Assembly (NCBI RefSeq): GCF_000153725.1
Contig: NZ_DS022276.1
Coordinates: 2,714,853-2,778,852 of the forward strand
Length of the DNA: 64,000 nucleotides
Direction of reading: 5' to 3'
DNA from: Salipiger bermudensis HTCC2601
GTDB lineage: Bacteria; Pseudomonadota; Alphaproteobacteria; Rhodobacterales; Rhodobacteraceae
Position numbers and translations under genes: made by a program. The notes beneath the pieces are model-generated. The model did no database searches. It was not told where the DNA came from and saw nothing but the letters and a program-made list of their open reading frames with translations. Positions 28,501-34,399 of the stretch are shown one piece after another (position 1 is the stretch's first letter; every line of letters starts with the position of its first letter).

Positions 28501-29899
28501 CTACCAAGGTCCCGTGGTGTTCAACATGGGCTCTCCGAGCAACCCGAACCCGGACAGGCAGAACAACTTCCTGACGCTTTGGAACCCCGGCAACCTGAAG
28601 GTCGGCGGCGCGAACAACTATGCGACGGGTCTCAACCTCGGGGACGGGGACAGTCACCGCATAACGCTGACGTGGGACAGCCTGTCGGGCAATCTGAACC
28701 TCTACGACAATGGTGCCCTGAACGCCACCATGGGGGGCTATCACCAAGGCGAAACCATGCCCGCCGACCTTTACCTGATCGTCGGCGGGAAGGTGCAGCA
28801 TGTGAACTCCGACAGCCCATTCTTCTACCCGCACGAACATTACGAGGGCGATATCTTCAATCTTGCCATGGTCGATCACAAGCTGAGCGACGGGCAGGTC
28901 GCCGCCGGGCCGCTGGCCTCGCAAGTGAGCGTCGAGGATGGGCTGCTGGTCGATGTTCGCAGCGTCGGCGGGCAGATCATCGATGCGGCGGGCATTCACA
29001 GCCTCTCGGAGTTTGGTGGTCTCAGCATGCGAACGATGCCCGTTGATACGGGGCTTGCGGTGCCGCCGCCGGGCGCGATGTTGCAGCTGGAGATTGATCC
29101 AGGCACACCGACCGATCCCGACGACCGCGTCACTGGTGTTGTCGTGTCGGGCTTTCTTGCCGGAACGGTGGTGAGCGACGGGACGAACGCCGTCACGGTC
29201 AGCGGACCTGCTCAGGAGATCAACCTCGCGGGATGGGCGACCGATGCGATGACGGCGCAGCTTCCGCCGGGAGACAACAGCGATTTCGATGTGGCGCTGG
29301 AGGTCGAGAGCACCGGGCCGGACGGCTCGGTCACAGTGACCGCGCTCGAAGAACCCGTGATGTTGGATCTCGGCGCCGCCGTGCCGGCCCCGGCGCCTCA
29401 GGGCGATACGATGCTTGACGATGCGCCGGAGGCTTCGATCACACCGGACAACGTGACCACTGTTGCCGAGCGCGGATCAGAGACTGCCGATGCTGAAGCC
29501 TTGGAGACGCTTACGTCCGAGGGCCGTGGGGCGGAGGGGGATGACCACATGGATGCCCCGTCTGTCCAGGGCGACCCCGACGTGCCCGAGGGTTATGCGA
29601 CGCTGTCGGATCCGACTGACCCCTATCTCACCGCAATTGGGGCGGCGACTCCGCCGGAAGCCGGGCAGACACACCCGCTGCCCGATACGTCGACGGATCC
29701 TTACGCAGACGCTCTCGGGGTGCCTGCCGAGGGTGCTCCTCCGCTGGATGGGGTGGATGGCGCCCAACTGGTCGGGCTCGACGATGCACCGGCCCCCGCC
29801 GGCGATGACGACCAGACACTCGAGGTAGACATTCCGCCTGCGGATGACATGATCGACACCGACCCATCCGACCCACCACCGGATGACCATCAAGGATAA
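22556..29899 (+). CDS. Giant repeat protein with proline-rich tandem repeats and VCBS-like modules, probable type I secretion substrate
   Basis: A 2447-residue protein. Residues 1-132 are acidic and lack a Sec signal. Residues 133-852 are thirty repeats of 24 residues (PEPQPLPQGTPV, then PQPQPVDQGTPT). VCBS-like modules follow (about 862-965, 1099-1190, 1315-1420, 1620-1720, 1724-1830; core TYGSFALAADGRWTYSA and DSVTISSVDGT), with cadherin-like stretches between and an extra helical block at about 975-1075. Residues about 1945-2120 look like a LamG/lectin-type jelly roll. The tail is acidic and I see no RTX GGxGxDxxx repeats. Position directly after exporter and adaptor genes points to type I secretion. 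A role in adhesion or as a long surface stalk is inference. Confidence 0.85.
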   Translation: MTGSSPEDDGAARGLLHRLWARLTGAPEEAKDPRHVQSEEAFGWRTETKEAPETGDEEEPAPEGGAPAVSPDAGSPEAGGTRVEGGLSQEAPAVRTTEPQQTPTVSPQSQFPPARPFEPDDGPQLTPQRMPSPEPQPLPQGTPVPQPQPVDQGEPTAEPQPLPQGTPVPQPQPVERGTPTLEPQPLPQGTPVPQPQPVDQGTPTPEPQPLPQGTPVPQPQPVDQGAPTPEPQPLPQGTPVPQSQPVDQGAPTPEPQPLPQGTPVPQPQPVDQGTPTPEPQPSPQDTPVPQSQPVDQGAPTPEPQPLPQGTPAPQPQPVDQGTPTPEPQPLPQGTPVPQPQPVDQGTPTAEPQPLPQGTPAPQPQPVDQGTPTPEPQPLPQDTPVPQPQPVDQGTPTPEPQPSPQDTPVPQPQPVDQGTPTPEPQPLPQGTPVPQPQPVDQGEPTAEPQPLPQGTPVPQPQPVERGTPTLEPQPLPQGTPVPQPQPVDQGAPTPEPQPLPQGTPVPQSQPVDQGAPTPEPQPLPQGTPVPQPQPVDQGTPTPEPQPSPQDTPVPQPQPVEQGAPTPEPQPLPQGTPAPQPQPVDQGTPTPEPQPLPQGTPVPQPQPVDQGTPTAEPQPLPQGTPAPQPQPVDQGTPTPEPQPLPQDTPVPQPQPVDQGTPTPEPQPSPQDTPVPQPQPVDQGTPTPEPQPLPQGTPVPQPQPVDQGEPTAEPQPLPQGTPVPQPQPVERGTPTLEPQPLPQGTPVPQPQPVDQGTPTPEPQPLPQGTPVPQSQPVDQGAPTPEPQPLPQGTPVPQPQPVDQGTPTPEPQPLPQGTPVPQPQPVDQGAPTPEPQPLPQGSPVPQPQPMDQGTPTPQPDRPAAIGGQDSGQVTEDTDVVHGMLVTGGQLTLQDPDPGQAAFVPLTGQAGTYGTFTLLGDGSWTYEAENALAQIQQLGTGDRLTDTVTVSSVDGTFHDITVTILGTDDAPVVTGGTGTISELDPNVDALIGGLTDAGNPDLGLHLQQVPPQVQEAVAQEVLWEIQQNPKDFGIPPGQAMHLADLEPKFVARWSDTINDIVLQKLQDLGYHPSMGQGLVDTQALPASRLGDMIDTPAAEAEFIEISGQLTIRDADFGDQGFQADRIDGRYGTLEIAADGQWRYAAHESQGAIQALGPDQHLTDVIEVTTVDGHRSDVTITIEGAIDAPTLSVQTVAAGQTSTETVTAGLSELSIDAVEDQPIALNLSGHLGDADPNEILTFTLSGLPAGARVTNATLSPDGAWHVPATTLGQVEVTPPADFNGRIDILIEATAEIAGEIARSDLLLHVEVAPEGHGALITGTDSGSVTEDLDVIQGALITFGVLDIRDPEAGRSAFVPQTDLSGTYGSFALAADGRWTYSALNSQAAIQALGVGDRLTDSVTISSVDGTTHDLTVMIHGSNDGPVLTADPLEAYEDGPVVTGHLTGSDIDVGKTLAYRLEGTAPAGFALLADGSWRFDPSDAAYQSLGEGDQRLLQIPVSVTDEQGAQASAMLEITVVGQNDQPVVSRAVTLPDGYEDSARIITPTQLLAMMQDPDAGDGLHVIATPIADHGTVSPNVDGSWTFQPDADYAGPVTFTFEGGDNHGAVVSATAIMDVKPVGDPALIAGADRGAVTEDMVPIATGQLTVSDPDTGEATFTPVSGETGSGGYGRFFLEETGQWRYELDSPLPEVQALVPGRTLEDSLAVTSADGTSHDLIVTISGTEDAPVITGIDSGALTEDLNVTQGALITFGKLDIIDPDAGEAAFVPQTDIAGSYGSFALAADGRWTYSALNGQVAIQGLGSGDSLTDSVTITSVDGTPHDLTVTIAGSNMGPVASPADLGTTPEDLPRTFTTAELLQAASASDPDGDALSIAGVNVDAAHGTVTDNGDGSFTFTPAADFARDAVPLSVTISDSSEQVTVPAMIDVTEVTDGTAPRLVLSAQQEVINTGPSSDLGRIEIDQVQGAAVPEFTIEFTVVADPVPDTKNYQGPVVFNMGSPSNPNPDRQNNFLTLWNPGNLKVGGANNYATGLNLGDGDSHRITLTWDSLSGNLNLYDNGALNATMGGYHQGETMPADLYLIVGGKVQHVNSDSPFFYPHEHYEGDIFNLAMVDHKLSDGQVAAGPLASQVSVEDGLLVDVRSVGGQIIDAAGIHSLSEFGGLSMRTMPVDTGLAVPPPGAMLQLEIDPGTPTDPDDRVTGVVVSGFLAGTVVSDGTNAVTVSGPAQEINLAGWATDAMTAQLPPGDNSDFDVALEVESTGPDGSVTVTALEEPVMLDLGAAVPAPAPQGDTMLDDAPEASITPDNVTTVAERGSETADAEALETLTSEGRGAEGDDHMDAPSVQGDPDVPEGYATLSDPTDPYLTAIGAATPPEAGQTHPLPDTSTDPYADALGVPAEGAPPLDGVDGAQLVGLDDAPAPAGDDDQTLEVDIPPADDMIDTDPSDPPPDDHQG
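22952..25111 (+). repeat. Thirty in-frame 72-bp tandem repeats
   Basis: The tract is exactly 2160 bp, thirty units of 72 bp (24 codons), all in frame. Units differ at a few fixed positions (first residue P/A/L, GT or DT, PQP or PQS, VDQG/VERG/VEQG, then T/A/E). The variant pattern repeats: units 1-12, 13-23 and 24-30 start with the same EPT, AEPQ, VERG, LEPQ series, giving super-repeats of 864 and 792 bp. This indicates recent block duplication after the units had already diverged. The tract is free of stops in several other frames, which creates long false open frames on both strands. Confidence 0.97.
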
Positions 29900-30002
29900 C
29901 ACGACGCGCGGCGGCTGGCTGGTCATCTTGTCCGGATTGCGGCCCGGTAATTTCCCGCGCGGAGTTCGCCCGCGCCACTTCCTGAATGAGGAGACCCGAT
30001 CA

Positions 30003-31148
30003 ATGACTTTTCGACCGATGCTCGCGGCGCTGTGCCTCGCGGCGACGCTGGCAACGCCGGCGCTGAGCCAGCCCACGGAAACCCGGCAGGTGCAGTTTGA
30101 CGCGGGCACGTCCGGCACCGTGATCCGGGACAGCATCACGGGCTACGAGGGCATCGATTACAAGCTGGGCGCCAGCGCGGGCCAGCGCATGGTGGTGGAC
30201 CTCAACACCTCGAACCTCAGCAACTACTTCAACATCATGGCTCCGGGTGCGGACAGCGCATTGTTCGTTGGCGCCTCGGACGGCACGCATTTCGACGGCA
30301 TTCTGCCCGCGAATGGCGACTACACCATCCGGGTTTTCCTGATGCGCAATGCGGCGCGGCGCGAGGAAACCGCCGACTACGCGCTTTCGATCCATATCGG
30401 CGGCGCAATCACCCCGCCCGAACCGGACTTTGCCGACGGGAGTGCTGGCGGTCCCGATTTCTGGGAGGTCACTGCCAGCGGGCTGAATATCCGCTCGGGA
30501 CCGTCTGCCGGCGGGGCGGTGGTCGGACGCGCGAACCACGGGCAAGTGCTGCGCAACCTCGGATGCCGGGGCAGCGGCGATGCGCGCTGGTGCCATGTTG
30601 AGACCCCGAATGGCCTTCTGTCGGGGTGGGCCGCGGGTCGTTTTCTTGCCGAATCCGGTGGTCCGGCGCAAGCCAGCGCACCTCAGGTCAGCACGGAAAC
30701 CGCAGCCATGGGGCCGGATTTCTGGGAAGTGACGGGCGTTCCGGCGAACGATTACCTGAACATCCGCACCGGGGCCGGCACGGCGAACACCATCGTCGCC
30801 CGCGCGCCCAACGGCATGGTCCTGCGCAACCTTGGCTGTCGGGGCAGCGGCGATGCGCGTTGGTGTCATGTTCAGACACCGGACGGGGGCCAGGACGGAT
30901 GGGTGTCCGGGGCCTACCTGCGCGAAAGCGCCGGGCCGGCGGCATCGGGCCAGCCCGGCGTCAGCATCCCCAGCAACAGCCCCGTGGCGCCGTCACTCTA
31001 CGTGAGGCCTTCGGGCGAGATCGAGGCAAGCTGGTCATCGGGCTGCACGGTGTTGTTCAACCCGGCGAAACAGCGGATCAATGCGGGCTCCAGTTGCTCG
31101 GAGGCGGAGTTGATCTCGTCTGAGCTCTGGGTCGCCCGGATGCAGTGA
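30003..31148 (+). CDS. Exported protein with two SH3b domains
   Basis: A 381-residue periplasmic or surface protein. A signal peptide covers about residues 1-21 (cut near ALSQ before PTETRQ). Residues about 22-135 form a beta-rich domain (VQFDAGTSGTVIRDSITGYE, then DYTIRVFLMR) resembling PPC-type domains. Two bacterial SH3 domains follow (about 155-215 and 240-305), each with the LNIRSGP or LNIRTGAG core and a nearly identical LGCRGSGDARWCHV block. The last part (LYVRPSGEIEASWSSGCTVLF) is a small extra domain with a Cys pair. The start is the ATG after GAGGAG at 30003. SH3b domains often bind peptidoglycan. Confidence 0.85.
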   Translation: MTFRPMLAALCLAATLATPALSQPTETRQVQFDAGTSGTVIRDSITGYEGIDYKLGASAGQRMVVDLNTSNLSNYFNIMAPGADSALFVGASDGTHFDGILPANGDYTIRVFLMRNAARREETADYALSIHIGGAITPPEPDFADGSAGGPDFWEVTASGLNIRSGPSAGGAVVGRANHGQVLRNLGCRGSGDARWCHVETPNGLLSGWAAGRFLAESGGPAQASAPQVSTETAAMGPDFWEVTGVPANDYLNIRTGAGTANTIVARAPNGMVLRNLGCRGSGDARWCHVQTPDGGQDGWVSGAYLRESAGPAASGQPGVSIPSNSPVAPSLYVRPSGEIEASWSSGCTVLFNPAKQRINAGSSCSEAELISSELWVARMQ

Positions 31149-31164
31149 CCGGATGGAGGACCGG

Positions 31165-31506
31165 ATGACATTTCGCACCATGAAGACCTCCGTCTTGGGC
31201 CTCGCGTTGCTCGGTCTGTCCGGTTGCATGAACGCCCAGCCAGAGGCCGACTGGAACAGTGCGCCGGCCGAACGGCCCGCCTATGACCAATCATCCGAGG
31301 CCACGCAGCTGGCCGAGGCTGCCTGCCGTGCGGCCTTGGCGTCAAAGACCGGCCAGACGCTTGACGACACGCGCGTCGACTATGTGCTCCGCTCCGAAGC
31401 GGGCCTGGGTGTTTGGATGAGCGCCCGGGGCGCTCAGACCCAGTGGCTCTGCCAGTCAGACAGCGCAGGAAATGTTTCGGGTCTCGGGGAGGCGCCGGTC
31501 CCGTGA
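31165..31506 (+). CDS. Small lipoprotein
   Basis: A 113-residue protein with a lipoprotein signal: hydrophobic segment and lipobox LSGC near residue 21, so it should be acylated at that Cys and membrane-anchored. The mature part has a Cys-containing region (EAACRAALASKTGQTLDDTR, then TQWLCQSD) resembling small roseobacter envelope proteins of unknown function. The ATG at 31165 is preferred because GGAGG lies five bases before it; an earlier ATG at 31153 would delay the signal sequence. It sits between the SH3 gene and the L,D-transpeptidase gene. Confidence 0.75.
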   Translation: MTFRTMKTSVLGLALLGLSGCMNAQPEADWNSAPAERPAYDQSSEATQLAEAACRAALASKTGQTLDDTRVDYVLRSEAGLGVWMSARGAQTQWLCQSDSAGNVSGLGEAPVP

Positions 31507-31547
31507 TGCCGATCAGGACCAAATTCCAGAGAAAGGATCGAAACACG

Positions 31548-32510
31548 ATGCTGAACCGACGCATGTTCGCCAAGGGCGCTGCCCTTGGTGGCCTGTCATT
31601 GATGGCGGGGCCTCTGGCAGGCCAGCATGTCTTCAAGGAGATCACGGCGCTGCAACCGGGCGAGTTCACATGGCATCCGGAGCGCTCGCCCTACGGACCG
31701 GTCTCGGTGGTGGTTTCGCTTGATGAGCAGCGGGTGCATGTCTATCGCAACGGCATTCGGATCGCAGTCTCGACGTGCTCGACGGGCAAGCCGGGGCACG
31801 AGACCCCGACCGGGGTCTTCGTGGTGTTGCAGAAGGATCGAGATCACCGCTCCTCGACCTACAACAACGCGCCGATGCCCAATATGAACCGCCTGACATG
31901 GGACGGCATCGCGCTTCATGCGGGCAATCTGCCCGGATACCCCGCGAGCCATGGCTGCGTTCGCCTGCCGCTGGATTTCTCAGCCCGGCTGTTCGACGTG
32001 ACCCATCTGGGCACGCCGGTGATCATCGCGAGATCTGGCAGCGCTCCCGAAAGCGTCGTGCATCCGGGCCTTGTTCTCGGGACGTATGAGGCGCAGGAAT
32101 TCGAGAGCATCATATCGACCCTCGAGGCCCGGAAGCATCCCTCCGACTGGGATCTGGACGAGGCGCATCCGATCACCTCGTTGATCGCGTCGTCGCATGA
32201 CGAGCGCGTCCTTCTGATCGAGAACGACCGCGAAGTCGCCGAAGGTCCGCTTCTCTCGGACGGACGTCCGCTGGGGCCGCATGTCTACATGCTGCACGGG
32301 CCCGATGACGGCACGAGGGGGACGCACTGGCAGGCGCTGACCTATGATGATGCCGCGACCGTGGAGCATGACCTGACCCGTGTGCGTTCTGACGAGGCGT
32401 TCTCGAAGCTGGTCGCGGATCACAGCCACCCCGGCATGATCCTTGTGTTCACCGACTTGCCGCTGCACCCCGATCAGCGCTCGGGCCGTGACTTCGTCAT
32501 CATGTCATGA
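31548..32510 (+). CDS. L,D-transpeptidase (YkuD domain)
   Basis: A 320-residue exported enzyme. The N terminus (MLNRRMFAKGAALGGLSL) has a twin-arginine-like signal. The YkuD domain spans about residues 45-165, with strand VSVVVSLDEQRVHVYRNG, the His of GIALHAGN and the catalytic SHGCVRLP block with Cys137. Such enzymes make 3-3 peptidoglycan crosslinks or attach proteins to the wall. The remaining 150 residues have no domain I recognise. The ATG at 31548 is chosen for the signal and the upstream AAAGGA. Placement in the secretion locus suggests wall remodelling around, or anchoring of, an exported protein, which is inference. Confidence 0.9.
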   Translation: MLNRRMFAKGAALGGLSLMAGPLAGQHVFKEITALQPGEFTWHPERSPYGPVSVVVSLDEQRVHVYRNGIRIAVSTCSTGKPGHETPTGVFVVLQKDRDHRSSTYNNAPMPNMNRLTWDGIALHAGNLPGYPASHGCVRLPLDFSARLFDVTHLGTPVIIARSGSAPESVVHPGLVLGTYEAQEFESIISTLEARKHPSDWDLDEAHPITSLIASSHDERVLLIENDREVAEGPLLSDGRPLGPHVYMLHGPDDGTRGTHWQALTYDDAATVEHDLTRVRSDEAFSKLVADHSHPGMILVFTDLPLHPDQRSGRDFVIMS

Positions 32511-32520
32511 AGGGGCTCGG

Positions 32521-33420
32521 ATGCTAAGACTTGCAATATTACTTGCTCTTGCCGCTGCTCCCGCCGCCGCGACAGGCTGGCGCATCACCGCGTTGAATGG
32601 AACACCGACCAGTGGTGACCCCGTTCTCAGTCTCGACGAGCGGGGTGTGCTCTCCGGCAGCACGGGATGTAACCGCATTTGGGGCAGTGGAGAGATCGAG
32701 AACGGCAGACTGACGCTCTCGGGTCCGCTTGCGACGACACGCATGGCCTGTCCGGCGCCTCTGTCGGAGCAGGAGGCACGGTTGCTCGAGCTTCTAGGGG
32801 GCGAGGTGGTCGTCGAGCCAGAGGGGGATGGGTTTCGGCTGCTCGGGGGCGGTGTAACCGCCACACTCGTGGCGCAGGAGCCCGCTCCCGACCTGGGCGA
32901 GGCGTCCTATGTGATCGTGACCGGTGTGGATGCCGCGCTGAACATCCGGGCCGAGCCCGGCACGCAAAGCGGTGTGCGCGCCCGTGCCTCTCTCGGGCGC
33001 GTGATGCAGAGCGAGGGGTGCGAGGATCGGCCCGACCGCCTATGGTGTCGCGTTCGCTTCCTCGACAGCAGCGGCACCGAGGGCTGGGCGGCTGCGGACT
33101 ACCTGACCGTCGCGACCGCGATGCGACGCGCCGCAGCCGAGCTTTTCGACGAGATCGGGCGGCTCGACTGTCAGCCCTTCGGCGGCGCGGCAGACCGTTG
33201 CGAGTTCGGGGTCGCGCGGGACGCTGGTGTCACTGGCGCCATGCTTGTCTACCTTCCGGACAACCATCGCCTGCTGCTCAGCTACGATGGTAGTGATCTT
33301 TCGGTGTCGGACGGGGAGAGCGAGGTCGCAGCGGACGTCACCCCGAGTGGCGACGGCCTGAGAGTGGCGACAGATTTGGCGGTGCTGAGCGTGCCGCTCG
33401 CGCCGTTTGCGCGCCGATAG
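32521..33420 (+). CDS. Exported META-domain protein with SH3 domain
   Basis: A 299-residue protein. A signal peptide covers residues 1-18 (cut after AAA before TGWRI). A META/HslJ-like domain follows (about 20-115: WRITALNGTPTS, SGSTGCNRIWGS, TRMACP), then an SH3b-type domain (about 130-200: AALNIRAEPGTQSGVRARAS, DRLWCRVRF) and a C-terminal beta region. The ATG at 32521 is ten bases after the L,D-transpeptidase stop, so the two are very likely co-transcribed. META domains occur in stress-related envelope lipoproteins, and the SH3 part again suggests contact with the cell wall. Confidence 0.82.
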   Translation: MLRLAILLALAAAPAAATGWRITALNGTPTSGDPVLSLDERGVLSGSTGCNRIWGSGEIENGRLTLSGPLATTRMACPAPLSEQEARLLELLGGEVVVEPEGDGFRLLGGGVTATLVAQEPAPDLGEASYVIVTGVDAALNIRAEPGTQSGVRARASLGRVMQSEGCEDRPDRLWCRVRFLDSSGTEGWAAADYLTVATAMRRAAAELFDEIGRLDCQPFGGAADRCEFGVARDAGVTGAMLVYLPDNHRLLLSYDGSDLSVSDGESEVAADVTPSGDGLRVATDLAVLSVPLAPFARR

Positions 33421-33463
33421 GAATGCCGGTAATCGTCAGGCCGCAGGAGTATGAGGCAGCGAA

Positions 33464-33847
33464 ATGGACCGACGGTATCTCCTCATTTTCAGGGCCGTGT
33501 TCCTGCTGGCGGCGGCCCTGAGTGCCGGGCTCGCAGCGCTGATCGTCGCAAGTGTGTTTCTCGCGGAGGGTCCAGTCCTCGCGTCACGGTTCACGTTTGT
33601 CAGCGCGTTGGTGGGCGCGATTTTCCTCGGTCTTGCCGCTCTGCTTCATGGCGTCGGGAGGCATGTCGCCGCGCTGTCGTCCGACATCGGGACATGTGGA
33701 GGCGAGAGACAACAGGGCCTTCATCGCTCTCTGTCGCGCCTCGCAAGGTTGTTGCTGATTGCAGGCGTCGCCTTGGCGATCTTGCTGGGGGGCATCAATA
33801 TCGGTGTGATCGCCCGTATCCAAGACGGATCTGCGGTGTTTGGCTGA
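33464..33847 (+). CDS. Small inner-membrane protein of unknown function
   Basis: A 127-residue protein with three clear hydrophobic segments: about residues 8-33, 43-66 and 92-116. The loop between the second and third is polar and contains a single Cys (DIGTCGGERQQ). I recognise no family. It is the last plus-strand gene of the secretion and envelope locus, 43 bp after the META/SH3 gene, and may be co-transcribed with it. Confidence 0.65.
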   Translation: MDRRYLLIFRAVFLLAAALSAGLAALIVASVFLAEGPVLASRFTFVSALVGAIFLGLAALLHGVGRHVAALSSDIGTCGGERQQGLHRSLSRLARLLLIAGVALAILLGGINIGVIARIQDGSAVFG

Positions 33848-33913
33848 CGCTGGGTCGCTAATGCTGACTGATCTGCGCCGGTAAGGGCCGATGAAGGCAT
33901 GATCTGGCCAGAA

Positions 33914-33946
33914 GCGCGTGTCGCCCATGAGGCAAGCGACACGCGC
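33914..33946. terminator. Hairpin between convergent genes at the end of the secretion locus
   Basis: GCGCGTGTCGC (33914-33924) pairs perfectly with GCGACACGCGC (33936-33946) around an 11-base loop. It lies between the convergent genes ending at 33847 and 33959, so it could serve both strands. No T run follows on either side. Confidence 0.55.
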
Positions 33947-33958
33947 CCGGGGAGCGGC

Positions 33959-34297
33959 TTAGAACCGGACGGTTCCGCTGCCGATCTCGAGCCCGCCATA
34001 GCTTGCGCTCTTTGGGTTGCCAGCCGCGTCGTAGAGGACGGTGGCGTTGCCGCTTTGGCCGCCCGTGCAGGAGAGCGGGCGGATCTCGCTGCCATTGGGC
34101 TCGGGCGAACTGTAGATCGCCGAGCAGAAGGCGCCGTCTCCCACCGTCACGCCGAGCGCGTAGCTGCCATCCGAGCGCTCCCGGAGCGTGCCCGACGCGG
34201 TGCCACCGCTGCTGTTCGCGCCGGTTCCGCTCACGGTGTCTTCAACACAGCCCGCACAGAGCAGCAGGACCGTGGCAGTGATGAGGTGTGACTTCAT
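33959..34297 (-). CDS. Small lipoprotein, glycine- and serine-rich
   Basis: A 112-residue lipoprotein with lipobox CAGC (acylated Cys near residue 17). The mature part begins with a low-complexity linker (SGTGANSSGGTASGTLRER) followed by a beta-rich domain with two Cys residues (GAFCSAIYSSPEP, LSCTGGQSG) that may form a disulfide. I recognise no family. It lies 102 bp downstream of the M13 peptidase on the same strand and could share its transcript. Confidence 0.7.
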   Translation of the reverse strand: MKSHLITATVLLLCAGCVEDTVSGTGANSSGGTASGTLRERSDGSYALGVTVGDGAFCSAIYSSPEPNGSEIRPLSCTGGQSGNATVLYDAAGNPKSASYGGLEIGSGTVRF

Positions 34298-34399
34298 TGG
34301 ATACTCCTGTCATTCCAGTCGTCTCGTGGATTTGGTGTCTTTGGAACCGGTTCACTCGGTCCCGGATGGCGGTCCCGACGTCGGTCAGCGGCGCGCGGA

